Source: Symbiodinium natans (lineage: Eukaryota; Sar; Dinophyceae; Suessiales; Symbiodiniaceae). Taken from it: DNA of 64,000 bases. The notes under the pieces are model-generated. The model ran no database searches and had not been told where the DNA came from. It saw only the letters and a list, made by a program, of their open reading frames with translations. Positions 31,378-41,521 of this stretch are shown here, piece after piece. The translations under genes were made by a program, and so were the position numbers. Numbering within the stretch: the stretch's first letter is position 1; each line of letters opens with the position of its first letter. The DNA lies in assembly GCA_905221605.1 (NCBI GenBank), contig CAJNDS010001269.1, forward strand, positions 498,501 to 562,500. The letters are read 5' to 3'.

Positions 31378-31490
31378 CATGAACCCTAAACCCTAAACCC
31401 TAAACCCTAAACCCTAAACCCTAATTAAACCCTAAACCCTAAACCCTAAATCCTAAATCCTAAACCCTAAACCCTAAACCTCATCTTCAT
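31378..31490 (-). repeat. Interstitial telomeric array with CCCTAATTAAACCC junction
   Basis: About fourteen CCCTAAA units with the TAATTAA interruption at about 31420-31430, as in the array at 29.5 kb. Confidence 0.94.
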
Positions 31491-31607
31491 CTCCAAAACC
31501 CTATGTACTCCGAAGAACCCTCCCCACCCTCCAGGGCCTGCGCAGGCATCATGAGCCCGACGACGGAGGGAAGGCCTTCCGTGCTCAAGAGCTTTTGGGG
31601 GTGTCTG

Positions 31608-31695
31608 CTTTTGTATTATGGTTATTGTTATTGTGATTGTTATTGTTATTGTTATGAAAAATTAGCATTACTGTTACTATTACTATTATTCGCAT
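31608..31695. repeat. (TTATTG)n-like AT-rich microsatellite
   Basis: TTATTG units, then TTACTATTACTATTATTCG. Downstream TTATAATATGTAAAAGGGCAAGT resembles TATATATGTAAAAGAAAAGTGC next to element A4 at 8.1 kb, so part of a shared repeat may lie here. Confidence 0.7.
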
Positions 31696-31897
31696 CATTC
31701 TTACCACTCAAAATTCGGAATATTCTTATAATATGTAAAAGGGCAAGTATGGTACAGATCCCCTAGAAAAGGATCCTAGCTTGGACCAACCCTGGCTTGG
31801 ACCAACGGACTGTCGGGGAGGAGTGCACATGCTGCCCAGCTGCATACGGAGCCACCGCTGCCAAGGCAAGAAGGACAACGACGCCTGGTATAGGGTT

Positions 31898-31977
31898 TCT
31901 GGTTTAGGGTTTAGGGTTTAGGGTTTAGGGTTTAGGGTTTAGGGTTTAGGGTTTAGGGTTTAGGGTTTAGGGTTCGG
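31898..31977 (+). repeat. Interstitial telomeric array (TTTAGGG)n
   Basis: About ten perfect TTTAGGG units. Confidence 0.95.
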
Positions 31978-33074
31978 GTGTCGAAGCAACGTGAAGCCCG
32001 TGTACATCTCGGCCACCCAAGAAAGGACCGTAACGCAGGGTTTAGGGGCTTAATTGCTGGAACCTCCCCTCCAACCAGACTTGGAGCACAGAGTCAGGTC
32101 GGGAAGATGCCCTACTTTCGGACGGGTATTGCTCAGCATCCGTGTGTTGCTCCAGGCTTTTAGAGAAGGCCCAGCCGGTTTTGTGGAGCCCCAAGGAGTG
32201 CTCCCCGAGTGGCCCCTGAAATGCCTCCGAGTGGCATATCCCAACGAGGGCGGCCCTGCCAAAGCTGCGCAGGCCCCCTGCCTGCCTCGCCCTCTCGGAC
32301 GCCTCGAAGTCAACGAGTATGGGGGGGGAGGGGGGGTTCTGGATCCTAAGACCCTGCGTGTACATAGGGCTCGGGGGGTCCGAGTTGCCCAAGTCACCCC
32401 GAAGGGGCGGTCGTCTCATGAAAGAGACCAGAGCTTAAGAAGAGCCCTTAACATCCAATACAGGCTTCTCAGCCTTGAATATTTGCGATACACCCTGAAC
32501 CCTAAACCGCTCGGCCCTGCTGAGCCTAGCCGGACCTTTCTATCTGCCCCAGCTTTCGGAACAGCACCCTAAACCCTTCTCTCATGCCGAACACAATGTG
32601 GTGGTTGATCAAGATACCTCTTCCCAAAATAACCCTATATCCCCCTATAAACCCCTAGGAACCTGAATCATTTCCCAGAAGTACCTTTAGATCAAACCCC
32701 ATGTGCCAACAAGCATCCGTTGGCTTTGAGCTGTTGCTGGGCGCAGCTCGCTCGGGCGACAACTGTGGCAGAGCTTCAAGGGGTCCTAAAACTCCGAGCC
32801 TAAACCCGAAACCCTGAAGCCTAAACCCCAAACCCTACTAGAGCCAAGCTCTTGAAAAAACAAACCCCAATACCCGAGATGCCGGATCTACGAAGCAACA
32901 CCAGCCAAGCTGCCGGGTCTGAGACTCTTGGCAAAAGGCTCGAAGTTCAGAAGGAGGCACAAATTTAGGGTCATTTTGGGCTGGAAAGTTCGGCAGTTCG
33001 GGCATCTCCCACACCCCTCAAAAAACAAAGCATGTCAACGGGCGTGCAAACCTGCACCGCTGACTGTTTTTATG
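31978..33074. other. Segment with overlapping open frames, no confident gene
   Basis: In 32042-32572 both strands stay open for 115-172 codons in several frames, with no recognisable domain. The plus frame from 32054 ends in telomere-derived sequence. 32573-33074 has only isolated CCCTAAA words. Confidence 0.25.
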
Positions 33075-33200
33075 CCACTTGCCCTGCTTGCCCCACCTGC
33101 TCTGGCCCCTTAGCGGAAAACGATATTGCCCCGCTTGCCCCACTTGCCCCGCTTGCACCACTTGCCCCACTTGCCCGCTTCCGCCACTTCCCTCATTTTT
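33075..33200 (+). repeat. Minisatellite of 9-bp unit TTGCCCCAC
   Basis: About ten imperfect units of CTTGCCCCA/CTTGCCCCG. Frames rich in PAC, LAP or GKW repeats are artefacts. Confidence 0.85.
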
Positions 33201-33504
33201 CCGGCCTCCCACCCCTCCCACTTCCGCCACACTTTTCCTGAGGCGCAGAAGTGGCGGCGGGTTGAGGAAGGGGCGAGGAGGGGGGGGGGGGGAGGGAGAA
33301 GTGAGGGGTGAGGGGGGAGGGGAAGGCAATGGGGCAACATCAATTTGTGGTTGCTGTGGGCGCCCGCAATGAAACCCTTCCTAAACAGCATCCTACAACC
33401 CATATGCCCTAGGCCACACCCTGCGGTTGATGGCTTAACCCCACACCCTGAAGGTTTCCCCTAAACCATGAGCGGCAGCACAGAGCTTGCGGAAACGAGT
33501 AGCA

Positions 33505-33714
33505 CCCCAAACCCTACAAGCCCTATAAACCCTATAAACCCTATAAACCCTATAAACCCTATAAACCCTATAAACCCTATAAACCCTATAAACCCTATAA
33601 ACCCTATAAACCCTATAAGCCCTATAAGCCCTATAAACCCTATAAACCCTATAAACCCTATAAACCCTATAAACCCTATAAACCCTATAAACCCCATAAA
33701 CCCTATAAACCCCT
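33505..33714 (-). repeat. Array of 9-bp unit CCCTATAAA
   Basis: About twenty-two nearly perfect tandem CCCTATAAA units (TTTATAGGG on the other strand), with two CCCTATAAG units together. It is the telomeric heptamer with an inserted TA. The unit length of nine bases gives continuous PIN or GFI frames on both strands, which are artefacts. Confidence 0.96.
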
Positions 33715-33840
33715 CAACGCCCAGCCTCGACAGGGATGACACCCCCCGTGCTATTGTCGGAGTCGAAGTTCACAGGCGGAGCCTCTCTGATATAGGGATT
33801 CCGGATTTGAGGAGGAGGGCCTTGCCCCACACCCTTTGGT

Positions 33841-34022
33841 TTTGGGTTTAGGGTTTTAGGGTTTAGGGTTTAGGGTTTAGGGTTTAGGGTTTAGGGTTTA
33901 GGGTTTAGGGTTTAGGGGTTAGGGGTGTGGGGTTTAGGGTTCAGGGGTTAGGGGTGTGGGGTTTAGGGTTCAGGGGTTAGGGGTGTAGGGTTTAGGGTTT
34001 TAGGGTCTGGGGCTTAGGGTTA
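33841..34022 (+). repeat. Telomeric array with 29-bp higher-order repeat
   Basis: About eight TTTAGGG units, then a composite unit (TGTGGGGTTTAGGGTTCAGG followed by GGTTAGGGG) that starts at 33926, 33955 and, as TGTAGGG, at 33984. The exact 29-bp spacing shows segmental duplication of a variant block. Confidence 0.9.
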
Positions 34023-34202
34023 TCTTTCTACCCTTCAAAAGGACATGTACCTCAAGTGGTGGTGGGTTTACCTTTGTTTTCACGACATAAGGTCGCTCTG
34101 GGTAGCTATGTTCTAACACGCGTTAGCTCTACCCCTGAACCCTGAACCGCAAAACCCTAAACCCTCAAGCTGGCGCGCATCAAGTCGTGAGTCGCTTAGT
34201 AG

Positions 34203-34290
34203 TACCCTAAAACATAAAACCTAGGGTTTAGGGATTTAGGGGTTTAGAGTTTACCCTAAACCCTAAACCCTAACCCCAAACTTTAAACCC
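34203..34290. repeat. Head-to-head telomeric junction
   Basis: TTTAGGG, ATTTAGGGG and TTTAGAG units run to about 34253 and switch, without any spacer, to CCCTAAACCCTAAACCC. This (TTTAGGG)-(CCCTAAA) order is the one expected from an end-to-end telomere fusion, but the arrays are short and degenerate. Confidence 0.8.
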
Positions 34291-35402
34291 TGAACCCTAA
34301 AGTTTCAGGATGTAGGGAGGTGCAGGGTCCCAGGGTTCAAGAAGAGAAGGCCTCGATGTAAGACCAGGTACCCAGTCTCCTTAAACCCTAAGCTCTAAGC
34401 CCTAAACCCCTACCCTAAACCCGACACCCTAGACCCAAAACCCTAAATCGCAAGCCTTGCTCAGCTCGGTGCTGTCCGTCTGCAAGAGAACAGGACTCCT
34501 TCCCGCATGAGGACTCGAACTCTGACTCTCAAAAAAAGGCCGTTTAGGGTTGCAGGGGTTATAGGGTTTACAGGGTTTAGGGTTTAGGGAATACAGTTTA
34601 GGATTTAGGGCTTGGGTTTACGATGTTCCGGTTGAGGGTTCCAGGCGCTTGGATCCGAAAATGCTACATGGTAACCTAGGGACCACTGGTCCTGAATGCC
34701 TGTCCCTACCTAGAGCCACCTGGCTTAGGGTTTAGGGTTCAGGGCTTGGTACCTTGAAAAAGGCATAAACCTACCACTTGATGAGGCGCAGTTCCCTCTT
34801 TCTTCATTGCTGAGGCTTTCCAGATGCTTGGCAGCTCGGGAGTTCAAGGCTTCTAGGGCTTCGACGCTTACGGGGTGAGTGTGAAACCCTAAACCCTAAA
34901 CCCTAAACCCTCATGGGATGTAATTGAGGTGCTTCAGGGGCTGCACAACTTGCTGCTTTCAGAGTTTGAGGCTAAAAAATCATGGGGCTGAGAATTAGGA
35001 TTTAGGGTTCGGGGTTTAGGGTTTGGGGGTTCGCGTTTGGGGGTTTAGGATTTAGGGTTTGGGGTTTAGGAAGTAGGGTTTGGGGTTTTGGGTTTAGGAT
35101 TTAGGGTTTGGGGTTTAGGGTTCAGGGACTGGGTGTAGGGTTCTCTGGTCACTCACACTCCTGGCTGCGCAAGCCTCGTCGGCTGAAGCCTCGGATGCTT
35201 ACTGGTTGTCAGCGATGGGGTTATAAGCCCCTAAACCCTAGACCCGAAACCCTAAACCCTGTGGGATCCAGGTACCAGGTCGCCCCTAGTTGCCTACCAA
35301 CCAAGAGCTCGAAAGAATGGTATCCGCAGAAGCCCACATCAACTCAAGCTACGTCGAGACCCACCCAGCTGAAAATGGATATGTGCCTGTAAGCCTACGG
35401 CT
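34291..35402. other. Spacer with scattered degenerate telomeric words
   Basis: Short blocks at 34384-34445, 34545-34615, 34885-34910 and 34995-35130 (TTTAGGG/TTTGGGG, degenerate). No gene recognised. Confidence 0.5.
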
Positions 35403-35423
35403 ATAAACCCTAAACCCTAAACC

Positions 35424-35462
<39 letters not shown>

Positions 35463-35500
35463 ACCCTAAACCCTAAACCCTAACACTAAACCCCTTAATC
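35403..35500 (-). repeat. Telomeric array with homogeneous CCCTCAA block
   Basis: CCCTAAA units flank about six consecutive CCCTCAA units (TTGAGGG). Confidence 0.93.
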
Positions 35501-35599
35501 AGGCGGAGCCCAAAAACCACCGCTTGGAATGTCCAGGTTCAGGGGGGACCCCCTCAACCTAACCTTCATAGAGCGGAAGCCAAAACCCATATATACAGA

Positions 35600-36015
35600 T
35601 TTATTTAGTTATGTATTTATGTATTTATGCATTTATGTATGTATGTATTTATGTATTTATGTATTTATGTATTTATGTATTTATGTATTCATGGATTTAT
35701 GGATTTATGGATTTATGGATGTATTTATTTATGTGTTTTTGTATTTATGCATTTATGTATTTGTGTATTTATGTATTCATGTTTTATGTATTTTTGTATT
35801 TATGTATTTATGTATTTTTGTATTTATGTATTTATGTATTTATGTATTTATGTATTTATGTATTTATGTACTTATGTATTTATGTATTTATGTATTTATG
35901 TATTTCATTTTGTATTTATGTATTTCATTGTGTATTTATGTATTTATGTACTTGTGTATTTATGTATGTATGTATTTATGTATTACGTATTTATGTATTT
36001 ATGTATTTACGTCCT
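35600..36015 (+). repeat. (TATTTATG)n octamer satellite
   Basis: About 400 bp of TATTTATG with TATG, TATTTTTG and GATTTATG variants, ending in (CT)n. Because units are eight bases, all plus frames stay open for 150-180 codons and read YLCIYVFM-type repeats. I regard these as artefacts. Confidence 0.94.
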
Positions 36016-36869
36016 CTCTCTCTCTGTCGCGCTCTCTATGTCGCTCTATCGTGCTGTTATATCTTTAAGGTCCCCGTTGTTGGTTCTGCGTTGAAGGAGT
36101 CGCTCTTCCGGACTTCCGTTGAGGCGCGGAAAAGCGCTCAGTGTTGAAACGATGGGGCTGGGGTTTTCAGGTTGATGGGTTTAGGTGCCTGAAGGGTTTG
36201 CTGACAAGTCCCCTAAACCCCCTAAACCCTAAACCCTAAACCCTATAACCCTAAAACCTAAACCCTGAGTCGGCAACCCTAGCTCCTTGCAAGCAAAGCT
36301 TCGCTGCAGAGCACGCACCTTCCGGGCAAGAAGGATGCAACTCAACAGGGGGGGGGGGGGGGGTTCTGCTGCAAAGGGGGTCTGAGGCCTTCCTACGGTT
36401 GACCTGGATTCCGGGTAAGGGTGGCCATGGATCAGACCTAGCTGCAGGCTTATGGTGCAGACGCTTTGAGGGCTAAGGGTTTAGGGCAGCCTTTCACATT
36501 CACAGTCTGCCGAGACTCACCCAAACTGTACTTCCTCTTAAGGGGGTACAGAATTTCCGTGCTTGCATCGAATACGACAAGCAAGTACCCACAAGCAGGA
36601 ACTGCATCGGGGCAGGAGAGGGGGTCTGGGTTTAGGGTTAGCCTTTAGGGTTTAGATTCCTTCAGGAGAGTCGGGTTTTAGGGCCCAGGTCCAGATGGTC
36701 AGTTCTTTTCATTGGGGTCTCCAAAACCCTCTAAGCCAGTCGATGCCTTGAAGTTTTGAAGGTTTGAAAACCCACTGAGGGCCCGGCAGCAGGTAAGCTA
36801 TGCGCACCAACATTCTTTGTAACCTCAGCGCAAGGTTTCGGAGATGAAATCTCAAAAAAGGGCTACAGG
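36016..36869. other. Spacer with a short array and a G16 tract
   Basis: A short CCCTAAA block at 36211-36268 and G16 at 36348-36363. No gene recognised. Confidence 0.45.
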
Positions 36870-37017
36870 TAGGGGGTTATGGGGTAGGGCGGGGTAGGGG
36901 GGGGGGGGGGTAGGGAGGGGGGAAGGGGGGTGGGGGGGTTGGGGGGTAGGGGGGTTGGGGGGGTTGGGGGGTGCGGGGGTAGGGGGAGGGTGGCAGGGGG
37001 TAAGGGGATAGGGGGGA
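36870..37017 (+). repeat. G-rich low-complexity tract
   Basis: About 150 bp mostly of GGGGGTAGGGGG and GGGGTTGGGG words, with strong G-quadruplex potential. The words look like very degenerate TTAGGGG. Confidence 0.9.
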
Positions 37018-37797
37018 ACTGACACACTCGCGACGTGCTCTGGTGCTTCTTCCGGGTCTACGTGGCTTGCGGGTCTGGTGTTGGAAGGGGCCTTTTCCTA
37101 CAAGAGTGTCCGCCGCACGCTAGACTCCTACAAAACCTTGAACCCTGAACCCAAAAGCCCTCGACCCTTGAACCTCCGCCCTAAAGGCATGTCGGTGGTT
37201 CGCACATAGATGGTTCTCCTTGTCCTACGGGTGCCGTATTATATGGGCACCCACATGCGAGTTTGGGCTGCTTGGGCAAAGTGGCACTGCAGTGGATGCG
37301 AGCTGGGGGAAGGGAAAAATGTCAAGTTTGAGTTTGGGTTCATCCTTCCCAAGCCCCACAAGTGAACCCTAACCCAAAGCCTTGCCACAAACCCTTTTGC
37401 ACTCAGGGTTTCGGGCTTAGGGTTTCGGAGGCGCTGGTTCCCCAATAGCTTGCGAAAGAAATTCCCAGGGGCAGGAGAAGTTCTTTTGTCAAGGAGCCAA
37501 AGTGATCCGAGACTTTTAACAGAAGGCTCCAATAACAAAGTAGCAATAACAACAGTTGGGTGTTGGTGGTTGAGGCCCCTCAGGGCTTGAACAAAATTGG
37601 CCGGCACCCTTACTAAGCGAATTTCCGACGTTGAGCAAAGACCACTTGTCGGTTGTTTTGGGTCTTCTTTTTGGTGTAGCCAAAAGTTGCGCCAACTGCT
37701 TGGACTGCTGTTTCAGGAGGGCAGTTCTGGCCAGCCCGCCAGACCCTACGACTAGTAAGAAACTGAAGACCGCCTTGATTCCCATGCTTCTTCTTGC
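37018..37797. other. Spacer with a possible family A fragment
   Basis: At about 37227-37258, GGTGCCGTATTATATGGGC resembles the core of family A copies A2 and A5. Minus-strand frames at 37239-37785 (122 and 89 codons) show no recognisable domain. Confidence 0.35.
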
Positions 37798-37927
37798 ACC
37801 CTAAACCCTAAACCCTAAACCCTAAACCCTAAACCCTAAACCCTAAACCCTAAACCCTAAACCCTAAACCCTAAACCCTAAACCCTAAACCCTAAACCCT
37901 AAACCCTAAACCCTAAACCCTAAACCT
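37798..37927 (-). repeat. Long perfect telomeric array (CCCTAAA)18
   Basis: About eighteen perfect CCCTAAA units with no variant, among the cleanest arrays in the window and therefore probably recent. Confidence 0.97.
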
Positions 37928-38547
37928 TATTTAGTGCAATTTGTGGTTTGTTTATGTGTGGCGACAACAAGTGAGTAGGAACTGTTTGGAATTCTCAGGA
38001 GCTTTGCAAATCTTCGAGCCCAGGATTCCTGGAACTAGAAGCATCATCCTCCGAAACCGTTCCAAACCCGTTCCTAGTGTCTGAATCTGCGGCTTGAAGT
38101 TTGTCCGAGTGAACGCGTTTTCACAAGTCCCAAAATCTCGGAAACAGTTTCAAAGAGTACGGAAGTGGTTTGTAATGGTTCCTGAGGGACGACACAAAAG
38201 CGTATATAACCAAACCACAAAGAACACTAACACATACTCACAAAATTTCGGCTCCACAAGAAGTGTAGAGAACCCGCAAAGGATTACTGGGAAGATGCGC
38301 TGGTCGAGGTTGGGAAGTCGTCTATGCAAGCACGAAGCGAGTTCTTATGTGAGAAACTTTTTTACTCCCATGCCTGTGACGAAATTCCGCATGATGAGCC
38401 CCTGAACAATAATTAAGTACGCGGTAGCAACCGATTTTGCCGGCTTACATGGAATACGTGCAGAACCTGTTCCAACAGCTACAGTAGTTGGAGCGGCGCT
38501 CAAGCAATGAGGTCTGGCGTTGCGCGTGCGCCCAAGGGCTTAGGATT
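37928..38547. other. Telomere-free segment, nothing recognised
   Basis: About 620 bp without telomeric words. A plus frame of about 103 codons (38094-38405) is rich in basic residues (KSRKQFQRVRKW) but shows no domain I recognise. It could be a short gene or chance. Confidence 0.25.
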
Positions 38548-38679
38548 TACTTGGAGGTTCAGGGTACTTATTAACCAACTCTAACTGTACTTATGACCCA
38601 TTTATAAGTCCCTCAAGTGCACTAATATGGTTATAAGTACAGTTGTGATTGGTTAAGAAGTACCATGAACCTTCAAGTA
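38548..38679. mobile_element. TIR element family C, copy 1 (best preserved)
   Basis: A 132-bp element with inverted repeats of about 51 bp. The left arm starts TACTTGGAGGTTCAGGGTAC and runs to ACTGTACTTATGACC; the right arm mirrors it with about seven mismatches. The interior of about 30 bp (TTTATAAGTCCCTCAAGTGC) is shared, in inverted orientation, with copy C2. No coding capacity. Confidence 0.88.
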
Positions 38680-39417
38680 GGGGTTGCTCATCCTGGTACA
38701 CGTGCTCCAACACCGCTGAGCTGCAGAATCGGATAAAGTGGGCCGTACCTTCACGTGGCAGGTGTTCTCAAGCGCAGTGGTAGTTCGTTAAAAGCCCTAA
38801 ACCCTAAACATTCAACTCTGAACCCTAAAGCTCCGGATCCTAAAGACCCCACAAGCGACCACAAGTTTAACAATCCATCAGTTTCTCTCAAGGCGATGGG
38901 AGCTTCACGCAATGAAGGCAAAAGATCAACCCCTACACTCTGCAGGGTTTTGGGTTTCGGGTTTAAGGTTCAGGCTCAAAGCAAACATCCCTGCAAGTTT
39001 TCCCATCTTTAAGCTCCTGTAATAATTCGGCCTTGATATCTTGAGTTTAGGCTTTTTCGGGTTGGAGCACCGAAAAGGAACCACAAGCCCCAGATTCTTG
39101 AAGCAACAAAAACTATACCCGAAGTCCGAAATCCGAAATCCTAAACCTGAAAATCAGGTTCGGGGCATCTTGATCGCTTCCGGCTACAGGAAGGTCATAT
39201 GATGGACAGTGAGAGAGAGAGAGAGAGAGTAAGGTTATTGACATCTAGGCGGAAGTCGGAGACTTCAACTGAACCGCAAGGTTAAGGGTGTAGGGTTTTC
39301 GGGGTAGGGTGCTGCTTCAGAACCCTCAGCACGAAGCCTTTGCACACTTTTTTGGGTCGGGTTGAGGGTTCAGGGTGTATGGTGTAGGGTCCCTGAAGCC
39401 TAAACCTTGACCCGGAA
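38680..39417. other. Spacer, nothing recognised
   Basis: A short (GA)n at 39212-39228 and isolated telomeric words. No gene recognised. Confidence 0.4.
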
Positions 39418-39652
39418 CCCTAAACCCTAAACCCTAAACCTTAAACCCCAAACCCCAAGTCTCTTCCCACCCGAGAAGCGGTAGCGGCGGTAAGATTCAC
39501 AGGCCTGCCGAGCTCGGGCTTTGGGTTCAGGGTTCAGGGTTCAGGGTTCAGGGTTCAGGGTTCAGGGTTTAGGGTTTAGGATTTAGGGTTCAAGGTTTAG
39601 GCTGCTTAAGGTTTAGGGTTTACGGTTTAAGGTTCAGGGCTGGGCTTAGGGG
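39418..39652. repeat. Telomeric blocks with homogeneous TTCAGGG
   Basis: 39418-39458 reads CCCTAAA and CCCCAAA. 39521-39652 reads TTCAGGG (about six in a row, 39527-39568) and then TTTAGGG with degenerate units. Confidence 0.9.
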
Positions 39653-40066
39653 TTTAGAAGCTTGTCGAATTTGCAAGAATGGCCCCTATACCCCAGCCTA
39701 AGAGGGGGGGGTCCTCGCATGTACTTTGGGGCTTCTGGAACACTACTGCCCCGAAACCTACCCCTCCCCAACACGCAAGCTCTGAACACGAGCTTCCCCA
39801 AAACCCCAAACCTGGCACCCAAGCACACCAGAAAGCCCAATGCCTCCGCAAGAAGGAATTATGAAGACAATGATAATAACAATTCATAAAAAAGAATAGC
39901 AGCAATAATCATAGTAATTATAACTCTATATATATACACATACATATACCCTGACCCAAAGTAAGATCCCCGTTGAAAGAAAAAACAGGCTTTTGCTTTG
40001 ATTAAGGGGCACTGGCTGCCTAAACCCACACTGCAGCCTTCCCTCAAGACTAGACCCACAAGTAAA
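39653..40066. other. Spacer with AT-rich patch
   Basis: An AT-rich patch at 39860-39950 (AATGATAATAACAATTC, (TA)n) recalls the AT-rich patches at 8.05 and 31.6 kb. No gene recognised. Confidence 0.4.
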
Positions 40067-40170
40067 GCCCAGGAATACTGAAGAGGGCACCCTTTTTGCT
40101 TTCAAGGGGCGAATAAAGGAACCTGAACCCTATAAAAAGGGAATAGGGCCTTCCCAGACTCTGGGCCCTA
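40067..40170. mobile_element. TIR element family D, divergent copy 5
   Basis: AGAGGGCACCCTTTTTGCTTT, then AGGAACCTGAACCC, AAAAAGGGAATAGGGCC and TCTGGGCCCTAG follow the same order as family D copies D1-D3, with substitutions and small deletions. Confidence 0.65.
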
Positions 40171-40230
40171 GAAGAGGTAGCACCCTAAGCACCCTAAGCA
40201 CCGTAAGCACCCTAAGCCCCAAACTCTGGA

Positions 40231-40340
40231 CTCTGAACCGTAGGGTTTAGGGTTTAGGGCTTAGGGTTTAGGGTTTAGGGTTTAGGGTTTAGGGTTTAGG
40301 GTCGAGGGTTTAGGGTTTAGGGTTTAGGGTTTAGGCCCTA
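40231..40340 (+). repeat. Interstitial telomeric array (TTTAGGG)n
   Basis: About fourteen TTTAGGG units with one GCTTAGGG and one GTCGAGGG. Confidence 0.94.
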
Positions 40341-40449
40341 AAGCCCCCCCTCCGGGCGGGTCGGGCGCCTTCAGTCGAAGCCTGTCTGGGCCAGGTTACA
40401 CCGAGGTTTCGCTGGCGACCAAGAAGCTGATTTCGAGCCAGGGTCGGAC

Positions 40450-40738
40450 GGGTTTAGGGTTTAGGGTTTAGGGTTTAGGGTTTAGGGTTTAGGGTTTAGG
40501 GTTTAGGGTTTAGGGTTTAGGGTTTAGGGTTTAGGGTTTAGGGTTTAGGGTTTAGGGTTTAGGGTTTAGGGTTTAGGGTTTAGGGTTTAGGGTTTAGGGT
40601 TTAGGGGTTAGGGGTAGGGGTTAGGGGTTAGGGGTTAGGGGTTAGGGGGGTTAGGGGTTAGGGGTTAGGGGGGTTAGGGGTTAGGGGTTAGGGGTTAGGG
40701 GTTAGGGGTTAGGGGTTAGGGGTTAGGGGTTAGGGGTC
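40450..40738 (+). repeat. Longest telomeric array: TTTAGGG block then TTAGGGG block
   Basis: About twenty-one perfect TTTAGGG units (40451-40600) switch abruptly to TTAGGGG units (about 40600-40738). In the second block a composite of two TTAGGGG plus TTAGGGGGG is repeated. Within each block units are almost uniform. Confidence 0.97.
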
Positions 40739-40829
40739 GGACGAGTCCTAAACTCAGGACCTTTGAGGGAGCCCTGGGCCCAAACCTTCCATAAAACTCT
40801 GGAACTTGGTTGCTAAACTCAACAGCAAG

Positions 40830-40965
40830 CTAGGGAGAAAGAAGGTACACTTTTTTGGCTTAAGGGGCTTGGAAGGGAAGCTGAACCTTAAACCCTAAAC
40901 CCTCAACCCTAAACCCTAAAACCCCAAAAATAGGGGAATTAAGGGCCCTATTCGGGGTCAGAGGT
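40830..40965. mobile_element. Family D element (copy 6) split by a telomeric array
   Basis: The left half, from CTAGGGAG through CACTTTTTTGGCTTAAGGGG to AGCTGAACCTT, and the right half ACCCCAAAAATAGGGGAATT correspond to D3. D3 reads GGAACCTAAACCCCCAAAAA at the junction. Here about 31 extra bases of CCCTAAA/CCCTCAA (about 40889-40921) lie exactly at its CCTAAACCC motif. This suggests expansion from a resident heptamer or insertion into it. Confidence 0.65.
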
Positions 40966-41521
40966 TGAAATTTGCCCAGGGGATTGGGGGAGGATGGGGT
41001 TGGAATGGTTCCAAGTGGCCCAGGTTTAGGGTTTGGGGTTTTTAGGGGCGTTCATGACGGGTTTAGGGTTTAGGTAGGGATTTCGGGTTCAGGGTTTCAG
41101 GGTTCAGGGTTTAGTTTTTCATTTGAGAATCGTCGCTGCGACAAGTAAGCCCTGAGCCCTAAACCGAAGACACCGGAAGAGGCCGATGCCAATCCCGAGC
41201 CCAGCCACAACACTGGCTAAACGCCAGATTTCCCAAACAAACCCCTAAACCCGAAACCTTGAACCCTAGACCCTAAACCCTAAACCCTAAATCCTAAACC
41301 CTAAACTTGCATCTTCAGGGGTTGCTTTGAACTCGCATCCGTTTCAGGGTCCCATCTTTGGGTCGCTCCTTTAAGGGGGGGGCACCCTAGTTGCTTCGCA
41401 GCCCCCCAGATCCCCAGGCATACTGTGGGTGGCACCTTGAGAAAGGGGGAAACCTGGCGCCATAGCAGCCATAGCAGGATGCCCCCTACGGGGCGTGCAT
41501 CGGAGTTGGTAAATGCCTGAG
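40966..41521. other. Spacer with degenerate telomeric words
   Basis: Short TTTAGGG-like words at 41027-41115 and a short CCCTAAA block at 41258-41305. No gene recognised. Confidence 0.45.

Noticed and set aside
33461-33851. Repeat-protein frames (PINPIN, GFIGFI) on both strands
   Set aside because: They are the translation of a perfect nonamer array related to the telomeric unit, open on both strands for that reason alone.
35529-36147. Long plus-strand open frames of 150-180 codons reading YLCIYVFM repeats
   Set aside because: All three frames are open and all derive from an octamer microsatellite; no unique protein sequence.
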